A stretch of 57,152 nt of DNA, taken from contig JACPDH010000092.1 in the NCBI GenBank assembly GCA_016184115.1, positions 1 through 57,152 of the forward strand. The letters run 5' to 3'. Source of the stretch: Acidobacteriota bacterium (GTDB lineage: Bacteria > Acidobacteriota > Thermoanaerobaculia > Gp7-AA8). Within the stretch, counting starts at the first letter, position 1, and each line of letters begins with the position of its first letter. The notes beneath the pieces are model-generated. The model was not told the origin of the DNA. It was given only the letters and a program-made list of their open reading frames with translations, and did not search any database. Positions 17,863 through 25,696 of this stretch are shown in pieces. Position numbers and translations under genes: made by a program.

Positions 17863-18643
17863 GGCCGTCACCGAGGAAGTTGAGTCCCATGACGGCGAGC
17901 ATGATCGCGAGGCCCGGAAAGATCGCGAGGTGGTCGGCCTGTCCGATATAGCGCCTGCCGGCCGTCAGCATCGCTCCCCACGACGGCGTGGGCGGCTGCA
18001 CGCCTAACCCGAGGAACGACAACGAGGCCTCGGCGAGTATCGCTCCAGCGAGCCCGAGCGTAGCCATCACGATTACGGGGTTGATCACGTTAGGGAGGAC
18101 GTGCCGCGCGATCACGCGGCCGCTGCGCGAGCCGAGCGCCCGTGCGGCGACGACGTAGTCCATCTGTCGTACTTTCAGCACCTGGCCGCGCGTCAGGCGG
18201 GCATAGCCGACCCAGCCGATGATCGAGAGCGCGATGATGACGTTGTCGAGGTTCGGACCGAGCATCGCGACGAGCGCGATCGCGAGGAGGATTCCGGGGA
18301 ACGCGAGGAGCGTGTCGCAGACGCGCATGACCGCGGTCTCGACGGCGCCGCCGAAGTAGCCGGCGAGCGCACCGAGCGCAACGCCGGCGAGCGACGATAC
18401 GAGCACGACCGAGAGCCCGACTCGAAGCGAGACCCGTGCCCCCCAGACGATACGCGACAAGACGTCGCGCCCCAGGTCGTCGAGGCCAAAGAGATGGTCC
18501 GGCGACGGCCCCTCGAGGCGGCGCGAGGAGTCCTGCGCCGAAGGGTCGTGCGGCGCGATGAACGGGGCCGCGATCGCACAGGCAAACAGCAGCAGCGTCA
18601 GCAGCGCTCCCGCGAGGAAACCGAATGTGTGCAGCTTCCGCAT
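17816..18643 (-). CDS. ABC transporter permease, DppC family
   Basis: 275 residues, inner-membrane permease of the dipeptide/oligopeptide/nickel family. N-terminal DppC-type segment with HLFGLDDLGRDVLSR and five further helices; the EAA loop that contacts the ATPase is AARALGSRSGRVIARHVLPN. Start at MRKLHT, two bases after the dppB stop. No ATPase or binding-protein gene is linked, so partners must be encoded elsewhere. Its end overlaps the BtuF-like gene on the other strand. Confidence 0.9.
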   Translation of the reverse strand: MRKLHTFGFLAGALLTLLLFACAIAAPFIAPHDPSAQDSSRRLEGPSPDHLFGLDDLGRDVLSRIVWGARVSLRVGLSVVLVSSLAGVALGALAGYFGGAVETAVMRVCDTLLAFPGILLAIALVAMLGPNLDNVIIALSIIGWVGYARLTRGQVLKVRQMDYVVAARALGSRSGRVIARHVLPNVINPVIVMATLGLAGAILAEASLSFLGLGVQPPTPSWGAMLTAGRRYIGQADHLAIFPGLAIMLAVMGLNFLGDGLIDALDPKYRRETKE

Positions 18644-18645
18644 CG

Positions 18646-19569
18646 TCACTCCAGCTCGATCCGCGGATCGACAACGGCGTAGACGACGTCGGTGAGAAGG
18701 TTGACGAGAATGTAGGTGAGGGCGATGAGGAGTACCGACGCCTGCATCTGCGGGTAGTCGCGCGCGCCGATCGACTGAATGAGCAGCCGCCCGAGCCCTG
18801 GCCACGAGAAGATCTGCTCCGTGATGATCGCCCCGGTGAGGAGCGAGCCGATCTGCAGGCCGACGATCGTGATCACGGGGATGAGCGCGTTGCGAAGCGC
18901 GTGGCGGAGGATCGCGGCGCGGCGCGAGAGGCCCTTCGACATCGCCGCGGTGAAATAGAGGTTGCCGAGCTCGTCGGCGAGACTGACGCGGATCATGCGC
19001 GTCAGAATCGCCGCGAGCGGTAGGCCTAACGTGAGCGCGGGGAGGACGATCGACTTCAGTCCTTCACCACGTCCGGAGACGGGAAGCCACTCGAGGTGGA
19101 TCGCGAAGGCGATGATGAGCAACGGGCCGAGCCAGAACGATGGCATCGATACGCCGATGAGCGCGAAGAAGCGCGCGACGTTGTCGATCCATGAGTTGCG
19201 AAAGACGGCAGCGACGATGCCGAGCGGCAACGCGACGCTGAGTGCGACGAACATCCCCGCGATTGCGAGGATGATCGTCGCCGGATAACGCGTGGCGATT
19301 TGCGCCGATACCGGCTCGCCGCTCCGGAACGACGTGCCGAGGTCGAATCGGGCGAGACTGCCGAGATAATGAAAATACTGTTCATGGAGGGGGTCGTCGA
19401 GCCCGAGTTGCGTCCTCACCCGCGCGATGTCTTCCGGCTGCGCATTCTCTCCCGCGAGTTGCACCGCCGGATCACCCGGGATGATGTGCGCGAGGCTGAA
19501 GACGAGCGTCATGATCCCGAGCGCGATCGGGACGACCTGGGCTAGGCGGCGCAACAAATAGTTGGTCAT
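18646..19569 (-). CDS. ABC transporter permease, DppB family
   Basis: 307 residues, partner permease of DppC. Starts MTNYLLRRLAQVVPIALGIM and carries the DppB N-terminal block HIIPGDPAVQL, an EAA loop in AMSKGLSRRAAILRHALRNALIP, and the C-terminal end VVYAVVDPRIELE, which fits the family closely. It lies downstream of tldE across a 205-base gap containing a heptamer hairpin, so co-transcription with tldDE is possible but not certain. Confidence 0.92.
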   Translation of the reverse strand: MTNYLLRRLAQVVPIALGIMTLVFSLAHIIPGDPAVQLAGENAQPEDIARVRTQLGLDDPLHEQYFHYLGSLARFDLGTSFRSGEPVSAQIATRYPATIILAIAGMFVALSVALPLGIVAAVFRNSWIDNVARFFALIGVSMPSFWLGPLLIIAFAIHLEWLPVSGRGEGLKSIVLPALTLGLPLAAILTRMIRVSLADELGNLYFTAAMSKGLSRRAAILRHALRNALIPVITIVGLQIGSLLTGAIITEQIFSWPGLGRLLIQSIGARDYPQMQASVLLIALTYILVNLLTDVVYAVVDPRIELE

Positions 19570-19650
19570 CGTGCGTGCGAAGAAGCAGGCGGCATGTTAG
19601 CCGAACGGTGCGAATCGGAGTCCCCTTGGAAGGCGGCCTCTTGATTCTGC

Positions 19651-19756
19651 CCCGAAAACCCGAAGTGAGAACGTAGAAGTTAGAACGAAGAACCCAGAAA
19701 GAGGACTGCCTCGTTTCCGGATTCAGCGTTCTCACTTCTACGTTCTCACTTCGGGT
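19651..19756. repeat. Heptamer hairpin, (NNNNGAA)n facing (TTCNNNN)n
   Basis: Left arm 19651-19699: seven 7-bp units ending in GAA or a near variant (CCCGAAA, ACCCGAA, GTGAGAA, CGTAGAA, GTTAGAA, CGAAGAA, CCCAGAA). Right arm 19715-19756: six units starting TTC. The segment 19658-19678 is exactly complementary to 19736-19756 (21 bp). It lies 18 bases beyond the tldE stop and could act as a terminator or mRNA 3' stabiliser. Sister copies are at 41556-41651 and 46685-46791. Confidence 0.85.
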
Positions 19757-19774
19757 TCTTACCTCGGGTCGCCA

Positions 19775-21142
19775 TTACCCCTGAACCCCGGTGATGCCCC
19801 ACGACCGCACCCTGATCGTCGGTGCGAGGGTCGCTCCGATCGGATTCCACCATGTCGCAATCGCGCGGCGCTCGCGGGAGAGTGAGTCGACGTTCGAGAG
19901 CGCGACGACCATTGACTGCGTCCAACGGAGATTCGGAAGGCGTGCCGCGACGCGGCCGTCGCGGATGAGAAACGTGCCGTCGCGCGTCATCCCGGTCATC
20001 AGCGCCGTCTTCGGATCGAGAAGCCCGTTGACATAGTTGAAGCGCGTTACCCAGATGCCGAGCTCCGTCGAAGCGATCATCTCCTCGCGCGTCGCGTCCC
20101 CTCCCGCCATCGCGAGGTGCATCGCCATCCCATGTTCCGCCGATTCGAGCGAGACGGCGCTCGCCGTCGGCACGAGCCCGAGCCGCGCGGCAGCGATCGT
20201 GTCGAGCGCAGGAGTACGCAAGACGCCGCGGTCGACGAGCGCGACGCGCCGCTTCGGCAGCCCTTCCATGTCGAACGGAAAGGGCATGAAGTCCCGATCG
20301 AGCGCGTCGTCGGTCAGGGTGACGTTCTCGCCCAGGAGCTTCTCGCCGAGCTTCCCGACGAAGAAGGAGGAGCCGTCTTCGTAGGCCTGTCCCGACAGGC
20401 TGATCATGTTCATCCACTCGAAGGCCTCGGCGAGTGCCGCAGGCTCGAGGATCACCGTGTACTCGCCGGGAGGGAACGTCTCCTCCGTGCCGGCGAGCAA
20501 TGTCGCCTTCTCGATCGCTTCGGCGCCTAACGACCGAAGGTCGACTCCAGCGACTCGGCGAGAACAGCGAGTGGCGTAGCCGGAATACTTTGCGCCGAGC
20601 GCGATGACGAGTGCGTCAGCGCTCGTCGTGCGCGCCTCGTGGCGGACGCCGTGCGAGTTCCCGGCGGCAGCGGTCGTGACTCCGGTCGAGAAGTTGCCGG
20701 CGAACGCGACGCCGACGCGCGCGCCTTCGTCGAACACCGCCTTCAATGCGCGCGTCTTTGCTGAGAGGTCGAGCGCGGCCGTTTCCTCGTCGAGAGTCGC
20801 GACGGCGGGGGAGGGCGCAAGGTCGCGCGAGAGTCCCGCGAAGCCTTCGGCCGGCTCGCTCCGCCGGGCGAGCTCGAGTGCGAGCTCCGCGGCGCGACGA
20901 ATCCCGTCGTCGTCGAGCGAGCTCGTCGATGCGACGCCGATCTTTCCGCCGTCGGCGACGACGCGGATCGTCAGGCTCCCGCTCCGTTCCGAGAGATTCT
21001 GGTGGACCGACGAGCTTGCGAATCGGGTGAGGTTGCCGTCAGAGAGGAACACGACCGCATCGGCCTCGTCTCCTTCGGCGACGCGTAGCGCGCGCTCGAC
21101 GGTGTCGATCGCGCCCGAACAATTCGGCTTAACCTCGCTCAT
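19775..21142 (-). CDS. tldE: TldE/PmbA-family metallopeptidase partner
   Basis: 455 residues. Second half of the TldD-TldE heterodimer, which cleaves unfolded peptides and processes leader peptides of modified peptides such as microcin B17 in E. coli. Family marks are the N-terminal block with RFASSSVHQNLSERS, the central SGYATRCSRR, and the C-terminal LGIWVTRFNYVNGLLDPKTALMTGMTRDGTF. It lacks the zinc HExxxH motif, as expected for TldE. The ATG at 21142 is used; a TTG three codons upstream is also open. The gap to tldD is filled by a heptamer array. Confidence 0.9.
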   Translation of the reverse strand: MSEVKPNCSGAIDTVERALRVAEGDEADAVVFLSDGNLTRFASSSVHQNLSERSGSLTIRVVADGGKIGVASTSSLDDDGIRRAAELALELARRSEPAEGFAGLSRDLAPSPAVATLDEETAALDLSAKTRALKAVFDEGARVGVAFAGNFSTGVTTAAAGNSHGVRHEARTTSADALVIALGAKYSGYATRCSRRVAGVDLRSLGAEAIEKATLLAGTEETFPPGEYTVILEPAALAEAFEWMNMISLSGQAYEDGSSFFVGKLGEKLLGENVTLTDDALDRDFMPFPFDMEGLPKRRVALVDRGVLRTPALDTIAAARLGLVPTASAVSLESAEHGMAMHLAMAGGDATREEMIASTELGIWVTRFNYVNGLLDPKTALMTGMTRDGTFLIRDGRVAARLPNLRWTQSMVVALSNVDSLSRERRAIATWWNPIGATLAPTIRVRSWGITGVQG

Positions 21143-21164
21143 TGGGCGCAACCCGCCTGCCTTT

Positions 21165-21213
21165 CATTCCGCATTCCGCATTCCGCGTTTCGCGTTCCGC
21201 AATCCGCGTTCAT
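21165..21213. repeat. Heptamer array, CATTCCG family, 7 units
   Basis: Seven 7-bp units: three CATTCCG, then CGTTTCG, CGTTCCG, CAATCCG and CGTTCAT. It is the reverse-complement family of the array at 4566-4656. The last unit contains the tldD stop codon (minus strand), so the array starts inside the gene's end and runs to within about 20 bases of the tldE start. Confidence 0.85.
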
Positions 21214-22649
21214 CCCATCTCCACCTTGCGAAATCGCGCGACGGCAGCGCCGTGCGCGACGCGCATCGTCTGCATCGGATCGCCCTTCCCGCAATTGGGG
21301 AGCCCCCATACGCGCCAGGTCGAGCGGTCGCCGATCGCGTCGCATGCGCCCCAGAACTTCGGCGTCGAGCCGGTGTAGAGCGGGTTCTTCAGCATTCTGC
21401 CGAGCTTGCCGTTCTCGATTTCGTACGCGAGCTCGCAGCCGAACTGGAAGTTGAGGCGGAGGTCGTCGATCGACCACGACTTGTTCGTTTCGACGAAGAT
21501 GCCGCGCGTGACGCCGGCGAGAATCTCGTCGAGCGAGGCGTCGCCCGGCTCGAGGCTGATGTTCGTCATCCGGATGATCGGGAGCGACGACGCATCTTCG
21601 CCGCGGACCGTGCCGTTCGAGACCTTGCCGACGGTGGGCGCGGTATCGCGCCCGGTGAGGTAGTTCACGAAGATGCCGTTCTCGACGAGATGGAAGCGTT
21701 GGCCGGCGACTCCCTCGTCGTCCCAGCCGAATGAGCCGATCGCGCCGGGGATCGTCGCGTCGGCGGTGAGATTGACGATCGGCGAGCCGTAGCGGAAGTG
21801 GCCGAGCATGTCGGGCTGGAGGAACGAACCGCCGGCGAGCGAGATCTCCCAGCCTAACGCGCGATCGAGCTCCGTCGGATGGCCGCACGACTCGTGGACC
21901 TGGAGGGATAGCTGCGAGGAGCCGACGACGAGGTCGAAGATGCCCGCGGGAGCCTTCGGCGCAGCGAGCAGGGCGAGAACTTCGTCGCGAATGCGGAGGC
22001 CGTTCGTGCCGAGATCGAGCGACTCGACGTGCTCCCAGCCGCGCGCCTGGAAGTCGCCTCCGGCCGAATTGGGATACGAGCGTTTCTGGAACTCGTCGCC
22101 GTCTAGTGCGATCACTTCGAGCCCGCACCCCATCTCGGTCGACGACTGCTCGATCCAGCTCCCCTCGGTCGAGGCGAACACTTTCTCGAGGCGGTACGAC
22201 GTGATCTCTCCAGAGACCTGATGGATCCGGTCGTCGCTGCGCAGCGGCTCGGTCGCATCGAAGAGGCGCTCGAGCTTCTTGTCGATCGGGACGGAGAATG
22301 GATCGATGTCGTAGCTCGTCGACCAGCGGCCGGTCACCGGCTCGACGGGGCTCAGTGTCACGGTGCCACGCGCCGCGATGTTGCTCGCCGCCGCAACGTC
22401 GAGCGCGCGGAGCGCGGTGGCGCGAAGCGATTCCTCTGACGTGTCGGAGTCGGCGGCGAAGCCCCAGCCGTTGCCGACGAGGACCCGGACGCCGACGGCG
22501 CGGTCGACACCGGAAGCGAGCGTCTCGACGCTTCCGTTGCGCACCTTGACCGACTCGTCGGTCGTCGTCGACTCACGCAGGTCGGCGTATCGCGCGCCGC
22601 GCTCGCGAAGTAGCTTCAGGACATCTTCATGGAGCTGACGGCGTGACAT
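21210..22649 (-). CDS. tldD: TldD-family zinc metallopeptidase
   Basis: 479 residues, the catalytic partner of TldE. The zinc motif HExxxH is HESCGH at residues 252-257. Other family marks are RNGSVETLASGVDRAVGVRV near the N-terminus, IRMTNISLEPGD, and FQFGCELAYEIENGKLGRMLKNPLYTG late in the chain. The start at 22649 is chosen; a TACAAT -10 box ends 11 bases upstream, so a leaderless mRNA is likely, and a start seven codons earlier would fall inside that promoter. Heads a probable unit tldD-tldE with dppBC downstream. Confidence 0.93.
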   Translation of the reverse strand: MSRRQLHEDVLKLLRERGARYADLRESTTTDESVKVRNGSVETLASGVDRAVGVRVLVGNGWGFAADSDTSEESLRATALRALDVAAASNIAARGTVTLSPVEPVTGRWSTSYDIDPFSVPIDKKLERLFDATEPLRSDDRIHQVSGEITSYRLEKVFASTEGSWIEQSSTEMGCGLEVIALDGDEFQKRSYPNSAGGDFQARGWEHVESLDLGTNGLRIRDEVLALLAAPKAPAGIFDLVVGSSQLSLQVHESCGHPTELDRALGWEISLAGGSFLQPDMLGHFRYGSPIVNLTADATIPGAIGSFGWDDEGVAGQRFHLVENGIFVNYLTGRDTAPTVGKVSNGTVRGEDASSLPIIRMTNISLEPGDASLDEILAGVTRGIFVETNKSWSIDDLRLNFQFGCELAYEIENGKLGRMLKNPLYTGSTPKFWGACDAIGDRSTWRVWGLPNCGKGDPMQTMRVAHGAAVARFRKVEMG

Positions 22650-22660
22650 GGGATGCGAGC

Positions 22661-22669
22661 ATTGTAGCA
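22661..22669 (-). promoter_or_regulatory. Extended -10 box of tldD, near-leaderless spacing
   Basis: Reads TGCTACAAT on the minus strand, with 11 bases to the ATG and no Shine-Dalgarno sequence between them. Confidence 0.5.
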
Positions 22670-22842
22670 ATGAGGCGCGGAGGCGGGTCGGAGGTCAGAG
22701 GGAATGGCCCCAAGTAAAGGGAAAGAGGCTGAATCAGTGGCAAGGGCTCCGGCCGTTGCGCGGAGGCCGGAGGCCTCCGCCACGAACGAGTTTCGCGGCA
22801 CACGGCCCTAACGGCTCGGGCCGGAATGCCCTCCCGCAAGCA

Positions 22843-23004
22843 TCAGGACTTCGCGGGCTTCGCCGCGGGCTTTGCCTGCGCTGCTGCGGGCGCCGCGCCC
22901 TTCAGGCCGAGCTGAGCACGAAGCGCACGATCTTTCACGCGCTGCGCAGTACGACGTTTGCGGCTGATGTCAGCCAGCGACCTCTCACCATTGCTCTTCG
23001 ACAT
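22843..23004 (-). CDS. Small basic protein, 53 residues
   Basis: ATG at 23002-23004 is preceded by GGAGG with seven bases of spacing, a strong ribosome site. The protein starts MSKSNGERSLADISRKRRTA, continues with a basic helix (QRVKDRALRAQLGLKG) and ends in an Ala/Lys/Pro-rich tail similar in style to bacterial histone H1-like tails. No cysteine and no membrane segment. It lies between the tldD promoter and the MprF-like gene, all on the minus strand. No family was recognised; nucleic-acid binding is a guess from charge alone. Confidence 0.6.
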   Translation of the reverse strand: MSKSNGERSLADISRKRRTAQRVKDRALRAQLGLKGAAPAAAQAKPAAKPAKS

Positions 23005-23053
23005 GGGTAACCTCCGGCGCGGACTCTAGCAGGATCGCAGGCGATTCCGTGTG

Positions 23054-24421
23054 CTATTTGATGCCGTGGCGAGCGACCCCGCCCCAGAGAATCGCCGAGA
23101 CGAGCGCCGGGGCGGTACAGCCAATCGCGATCGCGAGCCAATCGCCCGGTCGCGTCGCGCGCGGCGCGTTGTGCATTGCTGCCTGCGCGAAGGTGGCGAC
23201 GGCGTCGAGCGAAAGGAGCGACGCGAGCGTCACCCCAAGGCCACGGCTCCAGGAGCGCGAGAGGCGGTGGAGTCCCAGGGCAACCGCAAGGTCGAACGCG
23301 ACCCATACCCAGCGCGCCGCCTCGGATGGGAACCAGCGGGAGGCGAACGGGAGGGCGAGAAGCGTGGCCCAGGCGAGCGCCGCGAATGCCGTCCAGAGGA
23401 GGAGAAACGATGGCGCGCGGACGATCGCGCGCAATCCGAAGCGAACTGACGACCCTCCCGCGAATGCGTCGAGTGCATCGACGATCGCGAGCCAGCGACT
23501 CGCGTCGGCGGGTACGGCAAGCGAGATCGGGCTCCAGCCGTCGGGGCCGAGCTTCGCCTTGAAGGCGCGTACGCCGTCGAATGAGTAGAAGCCCGCCATC
23601 ATCCGGCGCGCAAGCTCGAGCGGCCCGCCGACGCCCGCGAGCGGCGCGAGCCCGAGCGTCACGTAGCCACTTCCTCGCGACGCGACTTCGCGCATGGCGG
23701 CATCGACGAGGAGCTCCGAGGTCCCGTTAGGCGCGGACGGGTCGCGCAGCAGGTCCTCGAAGAACCAGCCGGCGCGGTCGTAGACCGGCACCGCGACGAG
23801 GAGCCCGACGAGCGTTCCGCCGGCGCGCGCCGCGACGTAGATGCGCTCGCGCGGATGGCCAAATGGCGCGAGCGCCACGAGGAACGCCATCGGAGGCATC
23901 TCCCGCGAGGCCAGCCATGCTCGGATGAGTGCCTCGATCTCCTTCCGAAGTGGGCTCGCAGCGGACTCGATTCGTTCGGGTTCGAGCAGCTCGACGCTCA
24001 CCCCCTTCGCGCGTGCCCGGCGGAGCTGCGCGCGGAGTGATCGGCGCGCGGCGAGCACCTCGTGCCAGCGTCGCGGGTCCCACCAGGGTTGCTGCCCTAT
24101 CTCGAGCGCCCGCAGAGGCGCTGCGGAAAGCAGCCGCTCTTCAACGCCGAAGAAGACGACACGTCGGCCGCGGCTCCGGGCGTGCTCGACGAATGCGTGC
24201 GACACCGCGGCAAGACGCGCTTCCGCGCAGATCGGTCCGCCGCCGACGACCCACGCGCCTCGCGTCTCCGTGTATGCAACCGCCGCGTCGTCGTCGGCGA
24301 ACCAGTACTGAAACTCCGGCTCGAGCAGCTGAAACGACGTCGAGTTCCAGCCGTGCCGTTTCAGCAGTACGAGGACTCGGTCCCGGTCGGATGCGGGAGC
24401 AGGCACGCGTCCATTCTGCAA
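23054..24421 (-). CDS. MprF-type aminoacyl-phosphatidylglycerol synthase domain with C-terminal membrane helices
   Basis: 455 residues. Residues 1-310 match the DUF2156/LPG-synthase C-terminal domain, a tandem GNAT fold that in MprF transfers an amino acid from tRNA to phosphatidylglycerol: FQLLEPEFQYWF, YTETRGAWVVGGGPI, and RYVTLGLAPL-like sequence at GSGYVTLGLAPLAG. Residues 325-450 hold four or five hydrophobic helices. In MprF the helices come first, so the order is reversed. The start is the TTG at 24421; a GTG five codons in is an alternative. Whether it aminoacylates lipid or another substrate cannot be told. Confidence 0.72.
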   Translation of the reverse strand: MQNGRVPAPASDRDRVLVLLKRHGWNSTSFQLLEPEFQYWFADDDAAVAYTETRGAWVVGGGPICAEARLAAVSHAFVEHARSRGRRVVFFGVEERLLSAAPLRALEIGQQPWWDPRRWHEVLAARRSLRAQLRRARAKGVSVELLEPERIESAASPLRKEIEALIRAWLASREMPPMAFLVALAPFGHPRERIYVAARAGGTLVGLLVAVPVYDRAGWFFEDLLRDPSAPNGTSELLVDAAMREVASRGSGYVTLGLAPLAGVGGPLELARRMMAGFYSFDGVRAFKAKLGPDGWSPISLAVPADASRWLAIVDALDAFAGGSSVRFGLRAIVRAPSFLLLWTAFAALAWATLLALPFASRWFPSEAARWVWVAFDLAVALGLHRLSRSWSRGLGVTLASLLSLDAVATFAQAAMHNAPRATRPGDWLAIAIGCTAPALVSAILWGGVARHGIK

Positions 24422-24435
24422 CAGAGGTGCGGGTG

Positions 24436-24798
24436 TTATCCGCCGAAATAGTGGCAGCGCGAGGTGCAGGTTTCCTGGATGGTGATCCGTTCGAGGATCG
24501 GGAGCTTCGGCTTGAGCTCGCTCCAGATCCAGGCGGCGAGAATTTCGGACGTGGGGTTTTCGAGCCCCGGGATCTCATTGAGTAGATAGTGGTCGAGGCG
24601 GTCGACGATCGGGCGGACGATTTTCTGCAGGTCGGCGAAGTCGATGAGCCATCCCGTCGTTGTGTCGACGTCTCCACGAACCGCAACTTCGCCGCGAAAC
24701 GAGTGACCGTGCATCCTGCGGCACTTGTGGCCTTCCGGAACGTTGGGGAGGTAGTGCGCCGCTTCGAAACGGAATTCCTTGACGAGCTCGACCTGCAT
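24436..24798 (-). CDS. queD: 6-carboxy-5,6,7,8-tetrahydropterin synthase
   Basis: 120 residues, normal for QueD, which makes 6-carboxytetrahydropterin from dihydroneopterin triphosphate in queuosine biosynthesis. Zinc ligands His15 (EAAHYL), His30 and His32 (RRMHGHSF) and the catalytic Cys26 are present, and the C-terminal motif ETCTSRCHYFG fits. GGAG lies upstream of the ATG. It ends 14 bases before the MprF-like gene. queF is 28 kb away in the same window; queC and queE are not present. Confidence 0.9.
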   Translation of the reverse strand: MQVELVKEFRFEAAHYLPNVPEGHKCRRMHGHSFRGEVAVRGDVDTTTGWLIDFADLQKIVRPIVDRLDHYLLNEIPGLENPTSEILAAWIWSELKPKLPILERITIQETCTSRCHYFGG

Positions 24799-24859
24799 GG
24801 CGGGAGTGCTCCGATCGTTGGACGCCGTTGGGCGCCGTCCGACAGCGCGATAACTCGGT

Positions 24860-24865
24860 TATGAT
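24860..24865 (+). promoter_or_regulatory. -10 box for the small membrane-protein pair
   Basis: TATGAT, 27 bases ahead of the ATG at 24893. The -35 region is weak. It is divergent from queD. Confidence 0.4.
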
Positions 24866-24892
24866 TGCCGTGATTCCACGGGTGGAAACGGC

Positions 24893-25315
24893 ATGTTGGA
24901 GACGAACGAAACGGAACATCGCGAGCCCTCGATCGGCGAGCTCGTGCATGAGATCGCGGAGCTCGCATCGACGATCGTCCGCGGCGAGATCGCGCTCGCG
25001 AAACTGGAGATCAAGGACGCGATCGGCCGCTCCGGCGCGGCATTCGCGCTCTTCCTGGTCGCGGCGTTCCTCGCGATGGCAGGAATCGTCTTCCTCCTGC
25101 TTGCGATGATGCTTCTGCTGTCGCCGCTCGTCGGCAGCGGCTGGGCGGCCGCCATCGAGACCGTGCTGCTCTTCGTTGCCGCGGCACTGACCGCGAGCCT
25201 TGCGAAGAAGAAGCTCGATCCGGGCGCGCTCCCCGCGCCTCCAGAAGCGAGGACTCCCGCAGCGCCGGCCCAGATTTCACCCGCAACGCAACCGAGCCCA
25301 GGAGGCCGCCGATGA
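24893..25315 (+). CDS. Phage-holin-superfamily-III-like membrane protein
   Basis: 140 residues. Residues 14-45 form an amphipathic helix (ELVHEIAELASTIVRGEIALAKLEIKD split over two turns), followed by two membrane helices around 50-75 and 82-103 and a proline/alanine-rich tail. This is the layout of the widespread 'holin-X superfamily III' (YqjE-like) proteins, which are chromosomal envelope proteins rather than phage lysis genes. It overlaps the next gene by four bases (ATGA). Confidence 0.7.
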   Translation: MLETNETEHREPSIGELVHEIAELASTIVRGEIALAKLEIKDAIGRSGAAFALFLVAAFLAMAGIVFLLLAMMLLLSPLVGSGWAAAIETVLLFVAAALTASLAKKKLDPGALPAPPEARTPAAPAQISPATQPSPGGRR

Positions 25316-25668
25316 GAATCACGAGCGAAACGAGGACGCAGATCGAAGGCTCGATCGAGAGAGCGCGAAAGGAAGCGGCGGCGCGCGTCGCGGCGATCGA
25401 AGGGAAGATTCGGGGGAAAGTCGACAGCCTTCGCACCGAGATCGACGTCAACCGCGTCGCAGCGGAGAACGCCCCTCAACTCGTCGCCGCCGGTGTCGCC
25501 GCGGGCATCGTCCTCGGCTACTCCCTGCCGAAGCCGCTCCGCCTCGTGCTCGAGGTTGCTGCGGTCGCCGGCCTCGCCACCGTGATCGCGCGTAAGATCG
25601 CCGAGCGTGCCGGGTGCGCAGACGACGAACTGGAAAGCGTGGACGACAAGCTGCAGAGTTCGCAGTAA
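25312..25668 (+). CDS. Small membrane protein with N-terminal coiled coil
   Basis: 118 residues. The first 50 are a charged helix rich in Arg, Glu and Ala; two hydrophobic segments follow at about 56-70 and 78-92; the tail is acidic. The arrangement resembles the YqjD/ElaB-type or DUF3618-type partners that often sit beside holin-X proteins. It is translationally coupled to the preceding gene, so the two are likely to work together in the inner membrane. No exact family recognised. Confidence 0.65.
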   Translation: MRITSETRTQIEGSIERARKEAAARVAAIEGKIRGKVDSLRTEIDVNRVAAENAPQLVAAGVAAGIVLGYSLPKPLRLVLEVAAVAGLATVIARKIAERAGCADDELESVDDKLQSSQ

Positions 25669-25696
25669 GGCAGCGTGCGCGATCCACGATTCGCGA

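Noticed and set aside
24893-25668. Phage lysis genes because of the holin-like protein
   Set aside because: No endolysin, phage structural or integrase gene nearby; the family is common in chromosomal envelope proteins.
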